A DNA stretch of 64,000 nucleotides. Origin: an uncultured candidate division WPS-2 bacterium (GTDB lineage Bacteria; Vulcanimicrobiota; Vulcanimicrobiia; Vulcanimicrobiales; Vulcanimicrobiaceae). Location of the stretch: NCBI GenBank assembly GCA_937927945.1, contig CALEYW010000006.1, positions 1 to 64,000 of the forward strand, given 5' to 3'. Below the pieces are notes generated by a model. The model made no database searches, was not told the origin of the DNA, and saw only the letters and a program-made list of their open reading frames with translations. How positions within the stretch are numbered: position 1 is the first letter of the stretch; each line of letters opens with the position of its first letter. Below, one piece after another: positions 37,748 through 45,761 of this stretch. The position numbers and the translations under genes were made by a program.

Positions 37748-38560
37748 TCACCGCACGTCCGTGCGGGTCCCGCGCCGATACGAGTAGATCAGCATCGCGA
37801 TGCCGATGACGATTTGCGGGATCGCCACGAGCTGGCCGCCGGAGAGGCCCGCAACGGTGAAGCCGGGCTCGCGCCAGATCTCCGCGACCGAACGCGTGAT
37901 GCCGTACAGGGTGAACCACGTCCACGCGACGACACCGTCGGGCGGGCGGCTCCGGTAGACGAGCAGCACGATCGGCAGCGTGAGGATGTCGAGGATCCCC
38001 TCGAAGAGCTGCGAGGGGTACCGGTAGTGCAGCGGATCGCTCGGAAAGAGAATGCAGTAGGGGTGGTCCGGCAGGCAGACTTTTCCGAGCAGCTCGTCGT
38101 TGATGAAGTTGACGATCCGGGTCGTGAAGATGCCGATCGACAGCAGCACGACGACTTCGTCGGCCAGCACGCCGAACGAGAGCCCGCGGTGCTTGCGCAG
38201 GAACAGCAGGATCGCGACGATCACGCCGACCAGCGCGCCGTGGAAGGCCATCCCGCCTTCCCAGATCGCGATGAGCTTCAGCGGGTGCGAGAAGTAGTCG
38301 CCGGCGTTGTGGTTGGTGATGATGTCGGCGACGACGAAGAGCGCACGCCCGCCGATCAGCACCCCGACCAGCGCGTAGACCAGGAAGTCCTGGATCTCGT
38401 CGGTAGTCAGGCCGAGCCGCCGGCGCCCGGCCGGACGGTTCATCCACAAGAAGACGCAGATGAAACCGAACAGGTAGGACAGCCCGTACCAATGCACGGC
38501 GATCGGCCCGACATGAAACGCGATCGGGTCGATTTTCGGATAGACGAACCAGTGGCTCAC
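37748..38560 (-). CDS. lgt: Prolipoprotein diacylglyceryl transferase
   Basis: 270 residues from a GTG at 38560. Membrane enzyme that attaches diacylglycerol to the lipobox cysteine of prolipoproteins. Motifs: WYGLSYLFGF, GGMAFHGALVG, RIVNFINDELLG and HYRYPSQLFEG. The immediate 5' region holds a tiny ATG frame, MTRAVLPAE, that ends in a GTGA overlap with this start. It leads the leftward operon lgt-yggS-sepF-divIVA-SDR; lspA, the next processing step, is in the divergent operon. Confidence 0.93.
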   Translation of the reverse strand: MSHWFVYPKIDPIAFHVGPIAVHWYGLSYLFGFICVFLWMNRPAGRRRLGLTTDEIQDFLVYALVGVLIGGRALFVVADIITNHNAGDYFSHPLKLIAIWEGGMAFHGALVGVIVAILLFLRKHRGLSFGVLADEVVVLLSIGIFTTRIVNFINDELLGKVCLPDHPYCILFPSDPLHYRYPSQLFEGILDILTLPIVLLVYRSRPPDGVVAWTWFTLYGITRSVAEIWREPGFTVAGLSGGQLVAIPQIVIGIAMLIYSYRRGTRTDVR

Positions 38561-38724
38561 TCGGCGGGGAGTACGGCACGGGTCATGCGCCTCCCCCGCG
38601 ACCGCATCGGGACGGGGCCCGGCGCCCGGCACGTGGTAGGATGCCTCACGGCCGGCCTCCTGCCACCATCGGGATGCTCGGCCGGGTCCCAGGGCCGTCG
38701 AATGCCATCATCATCGGGAGCACC

Positions 38725-39450
38725 GTGAGCAGCAACATCAACATCCTGACCGCTTTTCTCGCCGGCGTCGTCTCGTTTGTCTCACCCTGCGTCCTCCCGC
38801 TGATCCCCGCCTACCTCTCGTTCCTGACCGGCTCGAGCCTGGAGGAACTGAAGGTGCAGACCGATGCCGGCGACCGCGCGCGGGTGATGTTCCACGCGCT
38901 GGCGTTCATCGCCGGGTTCACCGTGGTGTTCATGGCGCTCGGCTTCACGGCGAGCGCGATCGGCACGGTGCTGATCGACTACCGCGAATGGATCGCGAAG
39001 ATCGGCGGCGTCGTCGTCATCATCCTCGGCCTGAACATGATCGGCGTCTTCAAGATCCCGTTCCTGATGATGGACAAGCGGCCGCAATACCGCAGCGCGA
39101 ACCGCTCGTACCTGGCGTCGTTCCTGGTCGGGCTCGCGTTCGCGGCCGGCTGGTCGCCGTGCGTCGGGCCGATCCTGGCCGGAATTCTGGCGCTCGCCAC
39201 GCAGGAGAAATTCGCGCAGGCCACCTTCCTGCTTTTCGTTTATTCGATGGGACTTGCGCTGCCGTTCTTCCTCACCGCGGCCGGGATATCGCGCGCCCTC
39301 GGCGCTCTGAACCGGGTGAAACGCTACCTCGGCGCGATCGAGATCGGCGCCGGAGCGTTCCTGGTCGCGACCGGGATCGTGCTCGTCACCGGCTCGTTCG
39401 GCCGCGTCGCGGGATACTTCTATCAGTACGTGAAGCCGCCGAGCCTGTGA
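38725..39450 (+). CDS. ccdA: CcdA-like cytochrome c biogenesis/thiol-disulfide transmembrane protein
   Basis: 241 residues from GTG 38725 with GGGAG 5 nt upstream. Six membrane helices and two conserved cysteines: SPCVLP (Cys22) in helix 1 and WSPCVGP (Cys near 145) in helix 4. CcdA/DsbD-type proteins pass electrons from cytoplasmic thioredoxin to extracytoplasmic thioredoxin-like partners for heme-c ligation and disulfide isomerisation. No partner (ResA/CcmG) is adjacent. First gene of the rightward run ccdA-lspA-rluD-tgt. Confidence 0.9.
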   Translation: MSSNINILTAFLAGVVSFVSPCVLPLIPAYLSFLTGSSLEELKVQTDAGDRARVMFHALAFIAGFTVVFMALGFTASAIGTVLIDYREWIAKIGGVVVIILGLNMIGVFKIPFLMMDKRPQYRSANRSYLASFLVGLAFAAGWSPCVGPILAGILALATQEKFAQATFLLFVYSMGLALPFFLTAAGISRALGALNRVKRYLGAIEIGAGAFLVATGIVLVTGSFGRVAGYFYQYVKPPSL

Positions 39451-39466
39451 AGGCGCCGGGAGTTCG

Positions 39467-39943
39467 GTGAGGGCTGGCAGAACCGGCCGACCGGTGATTC
39501 TCCTGTGGCTCGTCGCGATCGTCGTCTTCGTCCTCGACCGTTGGTCCAAGGCCTATATCCTCAACCACGCCATGAGCTGCGCGCAGCGTGACGTCATCGC
39601 GGGCCTGCTGCGATGCACGTACGTGCAGAACACGCACGGAGCGTTCGGGATGTTCGGCAACTCGCCGCTGCTGCTGATCGTGCTGGCGCTCGCCGTGCTG
39701 GCGATCTTCGCGTACGCATTCCGCGATGCCGTGCAGCGCTCGGCGGTCGTGCGGGTCGCGTTCGGCATGATCGTCGGCGGCGCGATCGGGAACATCGTCG
39801 ATCGCTTCCAGCATCAATGGGTCGTCGACTTCATCGACTTCTACCGGATCTGGCCGAACGTGTTCAACGTCGCGGACGCGGCAATCACGATCGGGGTGGG
39901 TTTGCTCATCATCGCATCGCTGCGCCGCGAGGCACGCACCTGA
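39467..39943 (+). CDS. lspA: Lipoprotein signal peptidase (signal peptidase II)
   Basis: 158 residues, four membrane helices. It removes signal peptides from diacylglyceryl-prolipoproteins. The two catalytic aspartates are visible in GNIVDRF (D near 111) and in VADAAIT (D near 138), with the VQNTHGAFG segment in the middle. GTG start; the stop shares bases with the putative CTG start of rluD. Its partner lgt leads the divergent operon. Confidence 0.93.
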   Translation: MRAGRTGRPVILLWLVAIVVFVLDRWSKAYILNHAMSCAQRDVIAGLLRCTYVQNTHGAFGMFGNSPLLLIVLALAVLAIFAYAFRDAVQRSAVVRVAFGMIVGGAIGNIVDRFQHQWVVDFIDFYRIWPNVFNVADAAITIGVGLLIIASLRREART

Positions 39944-40839
39944 CGCACATCGTCGATGACGCCGATGCCGGGACGCGGCTCGACGTTCTGCTGACCCGGC
40001 TCACCGGATTCTCGCGCTCACACGTCTCCGCGGCGCTGCGCGCCGGAGCGGCGACGGTCAACGGCGCGGCGGGAAAACCGAGCACCCTGCTCGAGTTCGG
40101 CGACGCCGTCGAGTACGCGGTCGAACCGCCGCAAGAGTTGACCGCCGATCCGGAAGATATTCCGCTCGAGATCGCCTACGAGGACGACGATCTGCTCGTG
40201 GTCGACAAGGCGGCCGGGATGGTGACGCATCCCGCGCACGGCGCGACCGACGGAACGCTGGTCAACGCATTGCTCGCGCACGTCGCCTCGCTCCCCGGGG
40301 AACGCGTTCGCGCGGGGCTGATCCACCGGCTCGACCGCGATACGTCGGGATTGATTCTGGTGGCGAAGACCGACGCGGCGCTCGGTACGCTGGGGCGCGC
40401 GATGCAGGCGCGCTACATCGAACGCGAGTACCGCGGCATCGTGATCGGCGTCCCAGACGATCTCGAAGGGACGATCCGCGGCGCGATCGGCCGCGATCCG
40501 CGCAATCGCATGAAGTACGCGATCCGCGCCGAGGGCAAGCCGTCCGTCACGCACTACGCGTTGCGGGAACGGCTGCACGGTACCAGCGAGCTGACGTTCA
40601 CGCTCGAGACCGGCCGCACGCATCAGATCCGCGTGCACATGGCGGCGCTCGGGCATCCGATCGTCAACGACGGCATCTATGGCCGCTCCGACTCGCGCCT
40701 GCCGCTGCCGGGACAGGCTCTGCACGCGTGGCGCCTGCGCTTCAAGCACCCGCGCACGAAACAGATGATGGCGTTCGAGAGCGAGCCGCCCCCGGAATAT
40801 CTCGCAACGCTCGCAATGTTCCGTACGCCGCTGACGTGA
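39940..40839 (+). CDS. rluD: RluD-type 23S rRNA pseudouridine synthase
   Basis: 299 residues. An N-terminal S4 domain (RLDVLLTRLTGFSRSHVSAALR) precedes the pseudouridine synthase core with VDKAAGMVTHPA, HRLDRDTSGLILVAKT (catalytic Asp near 132), YRGIV, ETGRTHQIRVHMA and GRSDS. Members pseudouridylate helix 69 of 23S rRNA. No ATG, GTG or TTG occurs upstream of the S4 domain in frame, so a CTG at 39940, which overlaps the lspA stop as CTGA, is the only plausible start. Followed by tgt with a GTGA overlap. Confidence 0.92.
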   Translation: MTHIVDDADAGTRLDVLLTRLTGFSRSHVSAALRAGAATVNGAAGKPSTLLEFGDAVEYAVEPPQELTADPEDIPLEIAYEDDDLLVVDKAAGMVTHPAHGATDGTLVNALLAHVASLPGERVRAGLIHRLDRDTSGLILVAKTDAALGTLGRAMQARYIEREYRGIVIGVPDDLEGTIRGAIGRDPRNRMKYAIRAEGKPSVTHYALRERLHGTSELTFTLETGRTHQIRVHMAALGHPIVNDGIYGRSDSRLPLPGQALHAWRLRFKHPRTKQMMAFESEPPPEYLATLAMFRTPLT

Positions 40840-41939
40840 TCGGCGACTTCGTGCTGCACGCGACGTCGGGCGGCGCGCGGCGGGCGACGTTGTCGACGGC
40901 GCACGGCGACGTCGCGACGCCGTGCTTCATGCCGGTCGGCACGCTGGCCGACGTGAAGCTGCTCGAACCGCGCGACCTGCACGAACTCGGCGCTCGGATC
41001 GTGCTGGCGAACACGTACCATCTGTGGCTGCGCCCGGGGCGCGACACGCTCGTTGCGGCCGGGGGGATTCACCGCTTCATGGCCTGGGACGGGCCGATCC
41101 TCACCGATTCGGGCGGCTACCAGGTGTTCAGCCTCGAGTCGCGGCGCGAGATCGACGACGAGGGCGTGACGTTCCGCTCGCATCTCGACGGCAGCGTGCA
41201 CCGCTTCACGCCGGAGTCGGTCGTCGCGTTTCAGGAAGATCTCGGCGTCGACATCGCGATGGCGTTCGACCAGTGCGTCAAGCTGCCGTCGGAGCGCGCC
41301 GAGATCGAGCGCGCGGTCGAGCGCACGACCGCCTGGGCGCGCCGCTGCGCCGCCGCCTGGCGCCGCGGACCGACCCTGCTGTTCGGCATCGTGCAGGGCG
41401 GGCTCGACGACGACTTGCGGGCGCGCAGCGCCGCCGAGCTGGTCGAACTCGATCTCCCTGGATACGCGATCGGCGGACTCTCCGTCGGCGAGTCGCGCGA
41501 AGAGATGGATCGCGTCGCGCGCTTCACCGCCGCGCGCTTACCGGCGGGCAAACCGCGCTATCTGATGGGCGTGGGCACCGTTCGTGACCTGCTCGCCGGG
41601 ATCGATCGCGGGATCGATCTGTTCGACTGCGTCTATCCCACCCGCAGCGGGCGCCACGGCCGCGTTCTCGCCCGCAGCGGCGTGGAGTACAACGTGCGCA
41701 ACGCCGGAAACGCGCGCGATTTCGGTCCGCTCGATCCGCAATGCGGCTGCCGCGTGTGCGCGACGTACTCGAAGGCGTATCTCTCGCATCTGTTCCGCTC
41801 CGGCGAGCTGCTGGCGCAGCGTTTGATCTCGTACCACAACCTCGCCGCGCTCACCAGCCTCGTTCGGGACGCGCGGGCGGCGATCGAGGCCGGCCGCTGG
41901 GAGGCCTTTCGCGACGGCGTGCTCGCGCCCGCGGAGTAA
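40836..41939 (+). CDS. tgt: tRNA-guanine transglycosylase
   Basis: 367 residues from GTG 40836. It exchanges guanine 34 for the queuosine precursor preQ1 in tRNAs with GUN anticodons. Active-site sequences: TDSGGYQVFSL (Asp near 90), GIVQGG, VYPTRSGRHG, and the zinc site CGCRVCATYSKAYLSHLF near residue 301. Other queuosine genes are not in the window. Last gene of its operon; the short stretch after it has no clear terminator. Confidence 0.95.
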   Translation: MIGDFVLHATSGGARRATLSTAHGDVATPCFMPVGTLADVKLLEPRDLHELGARIVLANTYHLWLRPGRDTLVAAGGIHRFMAWDGPILTDSGGYQVFSLESRREIDDEGVTFRSHLDGSVHRFTPESVVAFQEDLGVDIAMAFDQCVKLPSERAEIERAVERTTAWARRCAAAWRRGPTLLFGIVQGGLDDDLRARSAAELVELDLPGYAIGGLSVGESREEMDRVARFTAARLPAGKPRYLMGVGTVRDLLAGIDRGIDLFDCVYPTRSGRHGRVLARSGVEYNVRNAGNARDFGPLDPQCGCRVCATYSKAYLSHLFRSGELLAQRLISYHNLAALTSLVRDARAAIEAGRWEAFRDGVLAPAE

Positions 41940-41992
41940 ACCCGGCGCGCGGCCAACCAGGCGCGCGCGCCGCGCACGCCAAAAGCGGGTGC

Positions 41993-42337
41993 ATGAACAG
42001 GGGTGTCTTCACCGCTGCCGTCTTCACGGCCGCGTTCTTCACATGGCCGGCGGCGGCCGTACAAGCCGAGCCGATCGAGACCACGCTCGCCGTCACGGTG
42101 AACCCGCTGAGCGGGCCGCACGAGACCGGCCACAACCAGAGCGACCTTTCACTGCTTTTCGGCCTCCGCTATATCAACTTCACCTCACGCTACAGCGAAC
42201 ACCCGGGCATGCTCGCGGACCGCAACGTCGGCTGGCGCCGGTCCTCGGCTACCGGCTACGCTTGTAGTGCCGGCTCGAACGCGACGATCGCCTCGCGCCA
42301 CGCGCGGGGGATCGCGACTGACGTCCCTGCGGCATAA
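41993..42337 (+). CDS. Short secreted protein, possibly truncated
   Basis: 114 residues with a convincing signal peptide (MNRGVFTAAVFTAAFFTWPAAAVQA) followed by about 45 residues of beta-barrel-like sequence (LAVTVNPLSGPHETGHNQSDLSLLFGLRYINF). After that the frame reads into Arg/Ser-rich sequence overlapping the 3' end of the opposing thioesterase by 82 nt. It looks like the start of an exported protein cut off or frameshifted. No family identified. Confidence 0.4.
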   Translation: MNRGVFTAAVFTAAFFTWPAAAVQAEPIETTLAVTVNPLSGPHETGHNQSDLSLLFGLRYINFTSRYSEHPGMLADRNVGWRRSSATGYACSAGSNATIASRHARGIATDVPAA

Positions 42338-42678
42338 TCGTAGGCAACGATCGCGTTGAACCCGCGCGCCGCGAGCTTCTCGGCGGTGCGGCTGTAGATC
42401 TCGTATTCGAAATCGAGCGACTTGGTGCCCAAACGCGAACACCGGATGCCGACCGCGACAACCTCTCCCAGGGCGACGGGATAGGCGTAGTCGAAGCGCT
42501 GCGAGGCCATGATGATGCCGACCGGCGCGTCCATCGGCACGCCGACTACTTCGATCATGTACTCGATGCGCAGCGTCTCCGTCCAGGTGACGTACGCGGC
42601 GTTGTTGACGTGCCGGAAATAGTCGAGATCTCGAAACGCGACCCGCTGATCCCGCACGAACCGATATCCTTCGAACAC
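42256..42678 (-). CDS. 4HBT-type acyl-CoA thioesterase
   Basis: 140-residue hotdog-fold enzyme. The family signature is AFRDLDYFRHVNNAAYVTWTETLR, in which the early Asp is the expected catalytic residue of the D-x-D-x-x-x-HVNN type. It should hydrolyse acyl-CoA thioesters. It is convergent with and overlaps the 3' end of the preceding secreted ORF, and lies 35 nt downstream of the stop of the next small leftward gene. Confidence 0.85.
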   Translation of the reverse strand: MFEGYRFVRDQRVAFRDLDYFRHVNNAAYVTWTETLRIEYMIEVVGVPMDAPVGIIMASQRFDYAYPVALGEVVAVGIRCSRLGTKSLDFEYEIYSRTAEKLAARGFNAIVAYDYAAGTSVAIPRAWREAIVAFEPALQA

Positions 42679-42713
42679 GCTCGGCCATTTCGAAGCCGAG
42701 CGCGCCGGGACCG

Positions 42714-42953
42714 CTAGGCCGTTTCCTCGCCGGTCGGCGGCCGGCGGCGATCGCGCAACGGCACGACGTTCGGCGGAAGCGCTGCGCGCGGCCCCTGCAC
42801 CCGCCGTTCGAGCAACGCTTCGAGCTCAGCCCGCGTCAAACTCGGCAGACCCAGGTCGCGGCGCGCACGAGCGCAGTGCTCGAGCAAACGCAGATACGGA
42901 AGGTCGGCCGGATCGACGAACGCCGAAAAACCGAGCGAGAGCGGGTACGCCAT
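42714..42953 (-). CDS. Hypothetical protein
   Basis: 79 residues, basic and Arg/Leu-rich: a hydrophobic start MAYPLSLGFSAFVDP, a helix with LPYLRLLEHCARARRDLGL, then ELEALLERR and a Pro-rich tail. No family recognised. It might form an operon with the thioesterase 35 nt downstream. A 66-codon plus-strand frame overlaps its upstream side, so the coding strand here is not certain. Confidence 0.4.
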   Translation of the reverse strand: MAYPLSLGFSAFVDPADLPYLRLLEHCARARRDLGLPSLTRAELEALLERRVQGPRAALPPNVVPLRDRRRPPTGEETA

Positions 42954-43176
42954 CGGCCGATCCTACGCCGACACCGTGCCAGCAGGGTGTCACTCGCCGA
43001 GTTCGCCCGTTTGCGTGCCGCGAAACGCGGTGGCGTACAGCTCGTCACGATCCAGGTCGGCACATCATCGGCGGTTCTCGTCGAGGCGCTCGACGCCGGT
43101 CGAGCGCGAGTGAAAGAGATCCGGTCGCCCGCCAAGATGAATGCTCGTCGCCCGGGTACGGCGGGAACGCCTAGTG

Positions 43177-43653
43177 TCAGTGGATGATCGTGCGATCCGA
43201 AGTCGACGGCGCTTGCGGAACGCGGGCCGGGTCGCACAGCGGGTGCGCTGTGTTCGCCTTCGCCTGCCGATCGCGGGCCGGGTGGCCTGCCGTCGCCCGC
43301 GCCTCGCCCCTGAGCCGCGTGCCGATCACCATCTCGAGGACGTCGTCCGTTTCGAGCGTCGCGAGACGCGAAGCGGCGTCGCGTTCGCCGGCGGCGCCGG
43401 GCCGCGTCGACGCTTCGATGAGCCAATGCCCCGGAGTGAGGCCGACTCGCGCGAAACGTCCGTGTGCGTCCGTCAGCGTTTTGAACTTCTCGCCGTTGTC
43501 CAGGCCGTGCAAGGTGACGTAGGCGTTCACGATCGCGTGACGGCTGGCGCAATCGTAGACGACGCCGTGGATCGTCGCGGGCCCCTCGGCCCCGGCGGGT
43601 GTCACAACGCCGAACGCGAGGGTGACGGCGAGCGACGCAATCGACAGTTTCAT
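43177..43653 (-). CDS. Secreted carboxypeptidase-regulatory-like domain protein
   Basis: 158 residues from the ATG at 43653. Signal peptide MKLSIASLAVTLAFGVVTPAGA, then an Ig-like carboxypeptidase regulatory fold: TIHGVVYDCASRHAIVNAYVTLHGLDNGEKFKTLTDAHGRFARVGLTPGHWLIEAS. The last 40 residues are basic and look disordered. Such domains are common as adhesion or TonB-plug-like modules; a stand-alone secreted one has no assigned role. It lies downstream of a strong terminator for the next gene. Confidence 0.75.
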   Translation of the reverse strand: MKLSIASLAVTLAFGVVTPAGAEGPATIHGVVYDCASRHAIVNAYVTLHGLDNGEKFKTLTDAHGRFARVGLTPGHWLIEASTRPGAAGERDAASRLATLETDDVLEMVIGTRLRGEARATAGHPARDRQAKANTAHPLCDPARVPQAPSTSDRTIIH

Positions 43654-43717
43654 TCGTCGCGCTTCGAGCGTGCGACGCAGCGTACCCGGCGGCCGGTCGC
43701 CGGGCGACGCCGGCGAG

Positions 43718-43752
43718 AAAAGCCCGGCCATCGAACGGATGGCCGGGCTTTT
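43718..43752 (-). terminator. 15-bp perfect hairpin, bidirectional terminator
   Basis: AAAAGCCCGGCCATC (43718-43732) pairs perfectly with GATGGCCGGGCTTTT (43738-43752), loop GAACG. U/A tails on both strands. It lies 27 nt after the stop of the 43780-44193 gene, so it terminates that leftward transcript. Confidence 0.85.
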
Positions 43753-43779
43753 GCGCGTTGCGATCGCGTGACGCGGCGG

Positions 43780-44193
43780 TCAGCCGTGCAGTACGACGCG
43801 GTTGGCGATGAACGTGCCGTTGCTCCAATAGCCGAATACTGCGACGCGTTGGCCGGCCGACGGCGTCGTTCCGGTCGGACGGATCACCGTGCCGTTCTTC
43901 AAGTCGATCTTCATGCTGTCGCCTTGCGGGTTGAGCATCGTGAGGCGATACGGTGCGAACGATCCGACGGTTCCGAGCAGAATGTGGTTTCGGTCGTAGT
44001 TTCCGGTATCCCAGGCGGTCTGCCAAGCGTCGACCGCGTTGTAGGCAGGATCGAAGGCGTTCCACGCGGCCTGGGCGGCCGGTGAGCACGGATTCGACGC
44101 CTGCGCCGCTCCGATCGCGCTGCCGGCGCCGAAAACGCCGAGTCCCAAAGCGAGCGGGCGGATGATTTCGAGTGCGGTGGGCTTCGTGTTCAT
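43780..44193 (-). CDS. Secreted hypothetical protein
   Basis: 137 residues with a signal-like N-terminus (PLALGLGVFGAGSAIGAAQA) and a mature part dominated by Asn, Tyr and Gly: AWNAFDPAYNAVDAWQTAWDTGNYDRNHILLGTVGSFAPYRLTMLNPQGDSMKIDLKNGTVIRPTG, ending SNGTFIANRVVLHG. The end resembles the small DUF5666-like/beta-barrel folds that bind other molecules, but I cannot assign a family. A strong terminator follows. Confidence 0.65.
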   Translation of the reverse strand: MNTKPTALEIIRPLALGLGVFGAGSAIGAAQASNPCSPAAQAAWNAFDPAYNAVDAWQTAWDTGNYDRNHILLGTVGSFAPYRLTMLNPQGDSMKIDLKNGTVIRPTGTTPSAGQRVAVFGYWSNGTFIANRVVLHG

Positions 44194-44263
44194 GATACGT
44201 CGAGTTCCCCGCGCGTGACATCGACGGAACCCCACAATTCGGGGGATTTCTACGCGGGCGCCG

Positions 44264-45190
44264 TTACGGCAGCAGGGGGACGGCCGTTTCCGGAGGCGGA
44301 GTGGCGGGAGCGTCTCCGACGGCGACCGCGGACGGTCGGGCGACGCGATGGCGCAAACCGAGCATCCGTGCGAAGAATGAGTGCGAGGTCTCCCATTCCG
44401 GCGGCGGCGGCGTCTGGAGCGCGAGCCGGATCGGCCGCGGGGGCTCGATGCGCGGCGGCGTGTGCGGGCGGCTCGCCTTCGCGATGCGGAGCGTGCGTCG
44501 CGCCGCGACGAGCTTCGCCGAACGGATGCGTTTCTTCGCCGCAACGGAGCGGCTCGGGGCGGCGGAACGGCTCGCGACGTACGCGGCGACGTCGAACGTC
44601 ATCCGCCCGCCGACGGTCGCGACGAACGCGCGCCGCGTGCGCAGCACACTGTCGACGTAGGCGCGCGTTTCGCGATATGGAGGAACGCCGTTGTACCGCG
44701 CGACGGTCGCCGGCCCCGCATTGTACGATGCGAGTGCGAGCCGCATGCGCGTTTGGAGATCGCGCGTCACGTAGCGGTTCAGCGCCCGGCGCAGATAGCG
44801 CGCGGTGCCGTCGAGGTTTTCGTACGGTTCGAGCGGATCGACGTTGAGCGACGCGGCCGTTCCGGGCATCAGCTGCCCATACCCCAGCGCACCGACCGGC
44901 GAGACCGCCCGCGCGCGCCAGGCCGACTCGACCGTGACCAGCGCGCCGAGCAGACACGGATCGAGTTTGTAGTACGACGAGAGCAGGAGGAGCCGTTCGG
45001 CGAGGTCGCGCCGCACGGCAACGGGCAGGCGCGCGTTCGCGGTCCCGAGCGCGTCCGCATAGCGGCCGACCATGCTGGAATCGCGTCCCTGCGCAGGCGC
45101 CGGATCCGACACCGCGACGAAGAGAAGCGACGCGGTGATGAACGCGGCTGGAAGCGAAGTGCGCGCAAAGGGCCCGAGTGAAAAAGGCAT
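44264..45190 (-). CDS. SLT-type lytic transglycosylase
   Basis: 308 residues, exported (hydrophobic stretch near 10-34). The catalytic domain has the glutamate in VTVESAWR (Glu88), GYGQLMPGTA (103-112) and the YNAGPATVARYNGVPPYRETRAYVDSVL segment of the soluble lytic transglycosylase family (LysM-less). It cleaves murein strands, with formation of anhydromuramic acid. The C-terminal 120 residues are basic and Pro-rich, possibly a cell-wall or membrane tether. Confidence 0.88.
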   Translation of the reverse strand: MPFSLGPFARTSLPAAFITASLLFVAVSDPAPAQGRDSSMVGRYADALGTANARLPVAVRRDLAERLLLLSSYYKLDPCLLGALVTVESAWRARAVSPVGALGYGQLMPGTAASLNVDPLEPYENLDGTARYLRRALNRYVTRDLQTRMRLALASYNAGPATVARYNGVPPYRETRAYVDSVLRTRRAFVATVGGRMTFDVAAYVASRSAAPSRSVAAKKRIRSAKLVAARRTLRIAKASRPHTPPRIEPPRPIRLALQTPPPPEWETSHSFFARMLGLRHRVARPSAVAVGDAPATPPPETAVPLLP

Positions 45191-45284
45191 CGGTGGACTC
45201 TAGTCGTCGTCCGCCGGTTTACCGTTCTTCAGCGCTTGGGCGATACCGTGACCGACACCACGGTGCCGCTGCTCGCCAGCTAAG

Positions 45285-45641
45285 CTAAGCGGCCAGAAGC
45301 ATCGTTGCTTCCATCGGGATCCGGGTCCGGACGTAGCGTTTGAGCGTGCTGTAGCTGCCGCGGAAGCCGTCGCGCTCGGTTAGCTCGGCGTGGATCGCGC
45401 GCAGCGACGCGCCGCCGGCGAGTGCGGCCAGAATCGCGTCGCGGTGCGGCTCGCAGGCCGAAGCCGGCTCGCGCATCGCATCGAGCTCGGCGACGCCGCT
45501 GTCGAGCAGTCGCGCGCGACGGCCGTATGCGGCGATCGTTTCGCGGCGATGACCGGTTTCGCGCTCGATCCGGCGCAGCGTCTTCCCTTGCCGCAGCAGC
45601 GCGAGAACGCGTTCCCGCTGCGCATCGGTCAGCGTGTTCAT
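45285..45641 (-). CDS. IS21 IstA-like HTH protein or transposase fragment
   Basis: 118 residues. The sequence resembles the N-terminal region of IS21 IstA: a helix-turn-helix near 5-45 (QRERVLALLRQGKTLRRIERETGHRRETIAAY), then SACEPHRDAILAAL, RAIHAELTERDGFRGSYSTLKRYVRTR. The DDE integrase core that should follow is absent; the frame stops after MEATMLLAA. It is likely a remnant, or a captured DNA-binding domain. The ORF reads away from clpP, which starts 120 nt upstream on the other strand. Confidence 0.6.
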   Translation of the reverse strand: MNTLTDAQRERVLALLRQGKTLRRIERETGHRRETIAAYGRRARLLDSGVAELDAMREPASACEPHRDAILAALAGGASLRAIHAELTERDGFRGSYSTLKRYVRTRIPMEATMLLAA

Positions 45642-45749
45642 GGCGAAGAATTCGGCTGCCGCGTACGTGCGAACCTCCGCCGCGTGGCCGCTTTTGCGTG
45701 GCCCGGCCGCTTTCGGCGGACCGTTCGGCCGGCAATCGCCGAGCTTCGC

Positions 45750-45755
45750 TATACT
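45750..45755 (+). promoter_or_regulatory. Candidate -10 element of clpP
   Basis: TATACT sits only 6 nt before the clpP ATG at 45762, so transcription would begin at about the start codon itself (leaderless). No -35 at the standard spacing is evident. Confidence 0.4.
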
Positions 45756-45761
45756 GCGCGC

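Noticed and set aside
42987..43187. 66-codon plus-strand frame that reads VSLAEFARLRAAKRGGVQLVTIQ
   Set aside because: Composition looks plausible but there is no ribosome site, it overlaps the neighbouring minus-strand features, and no family is recognised.
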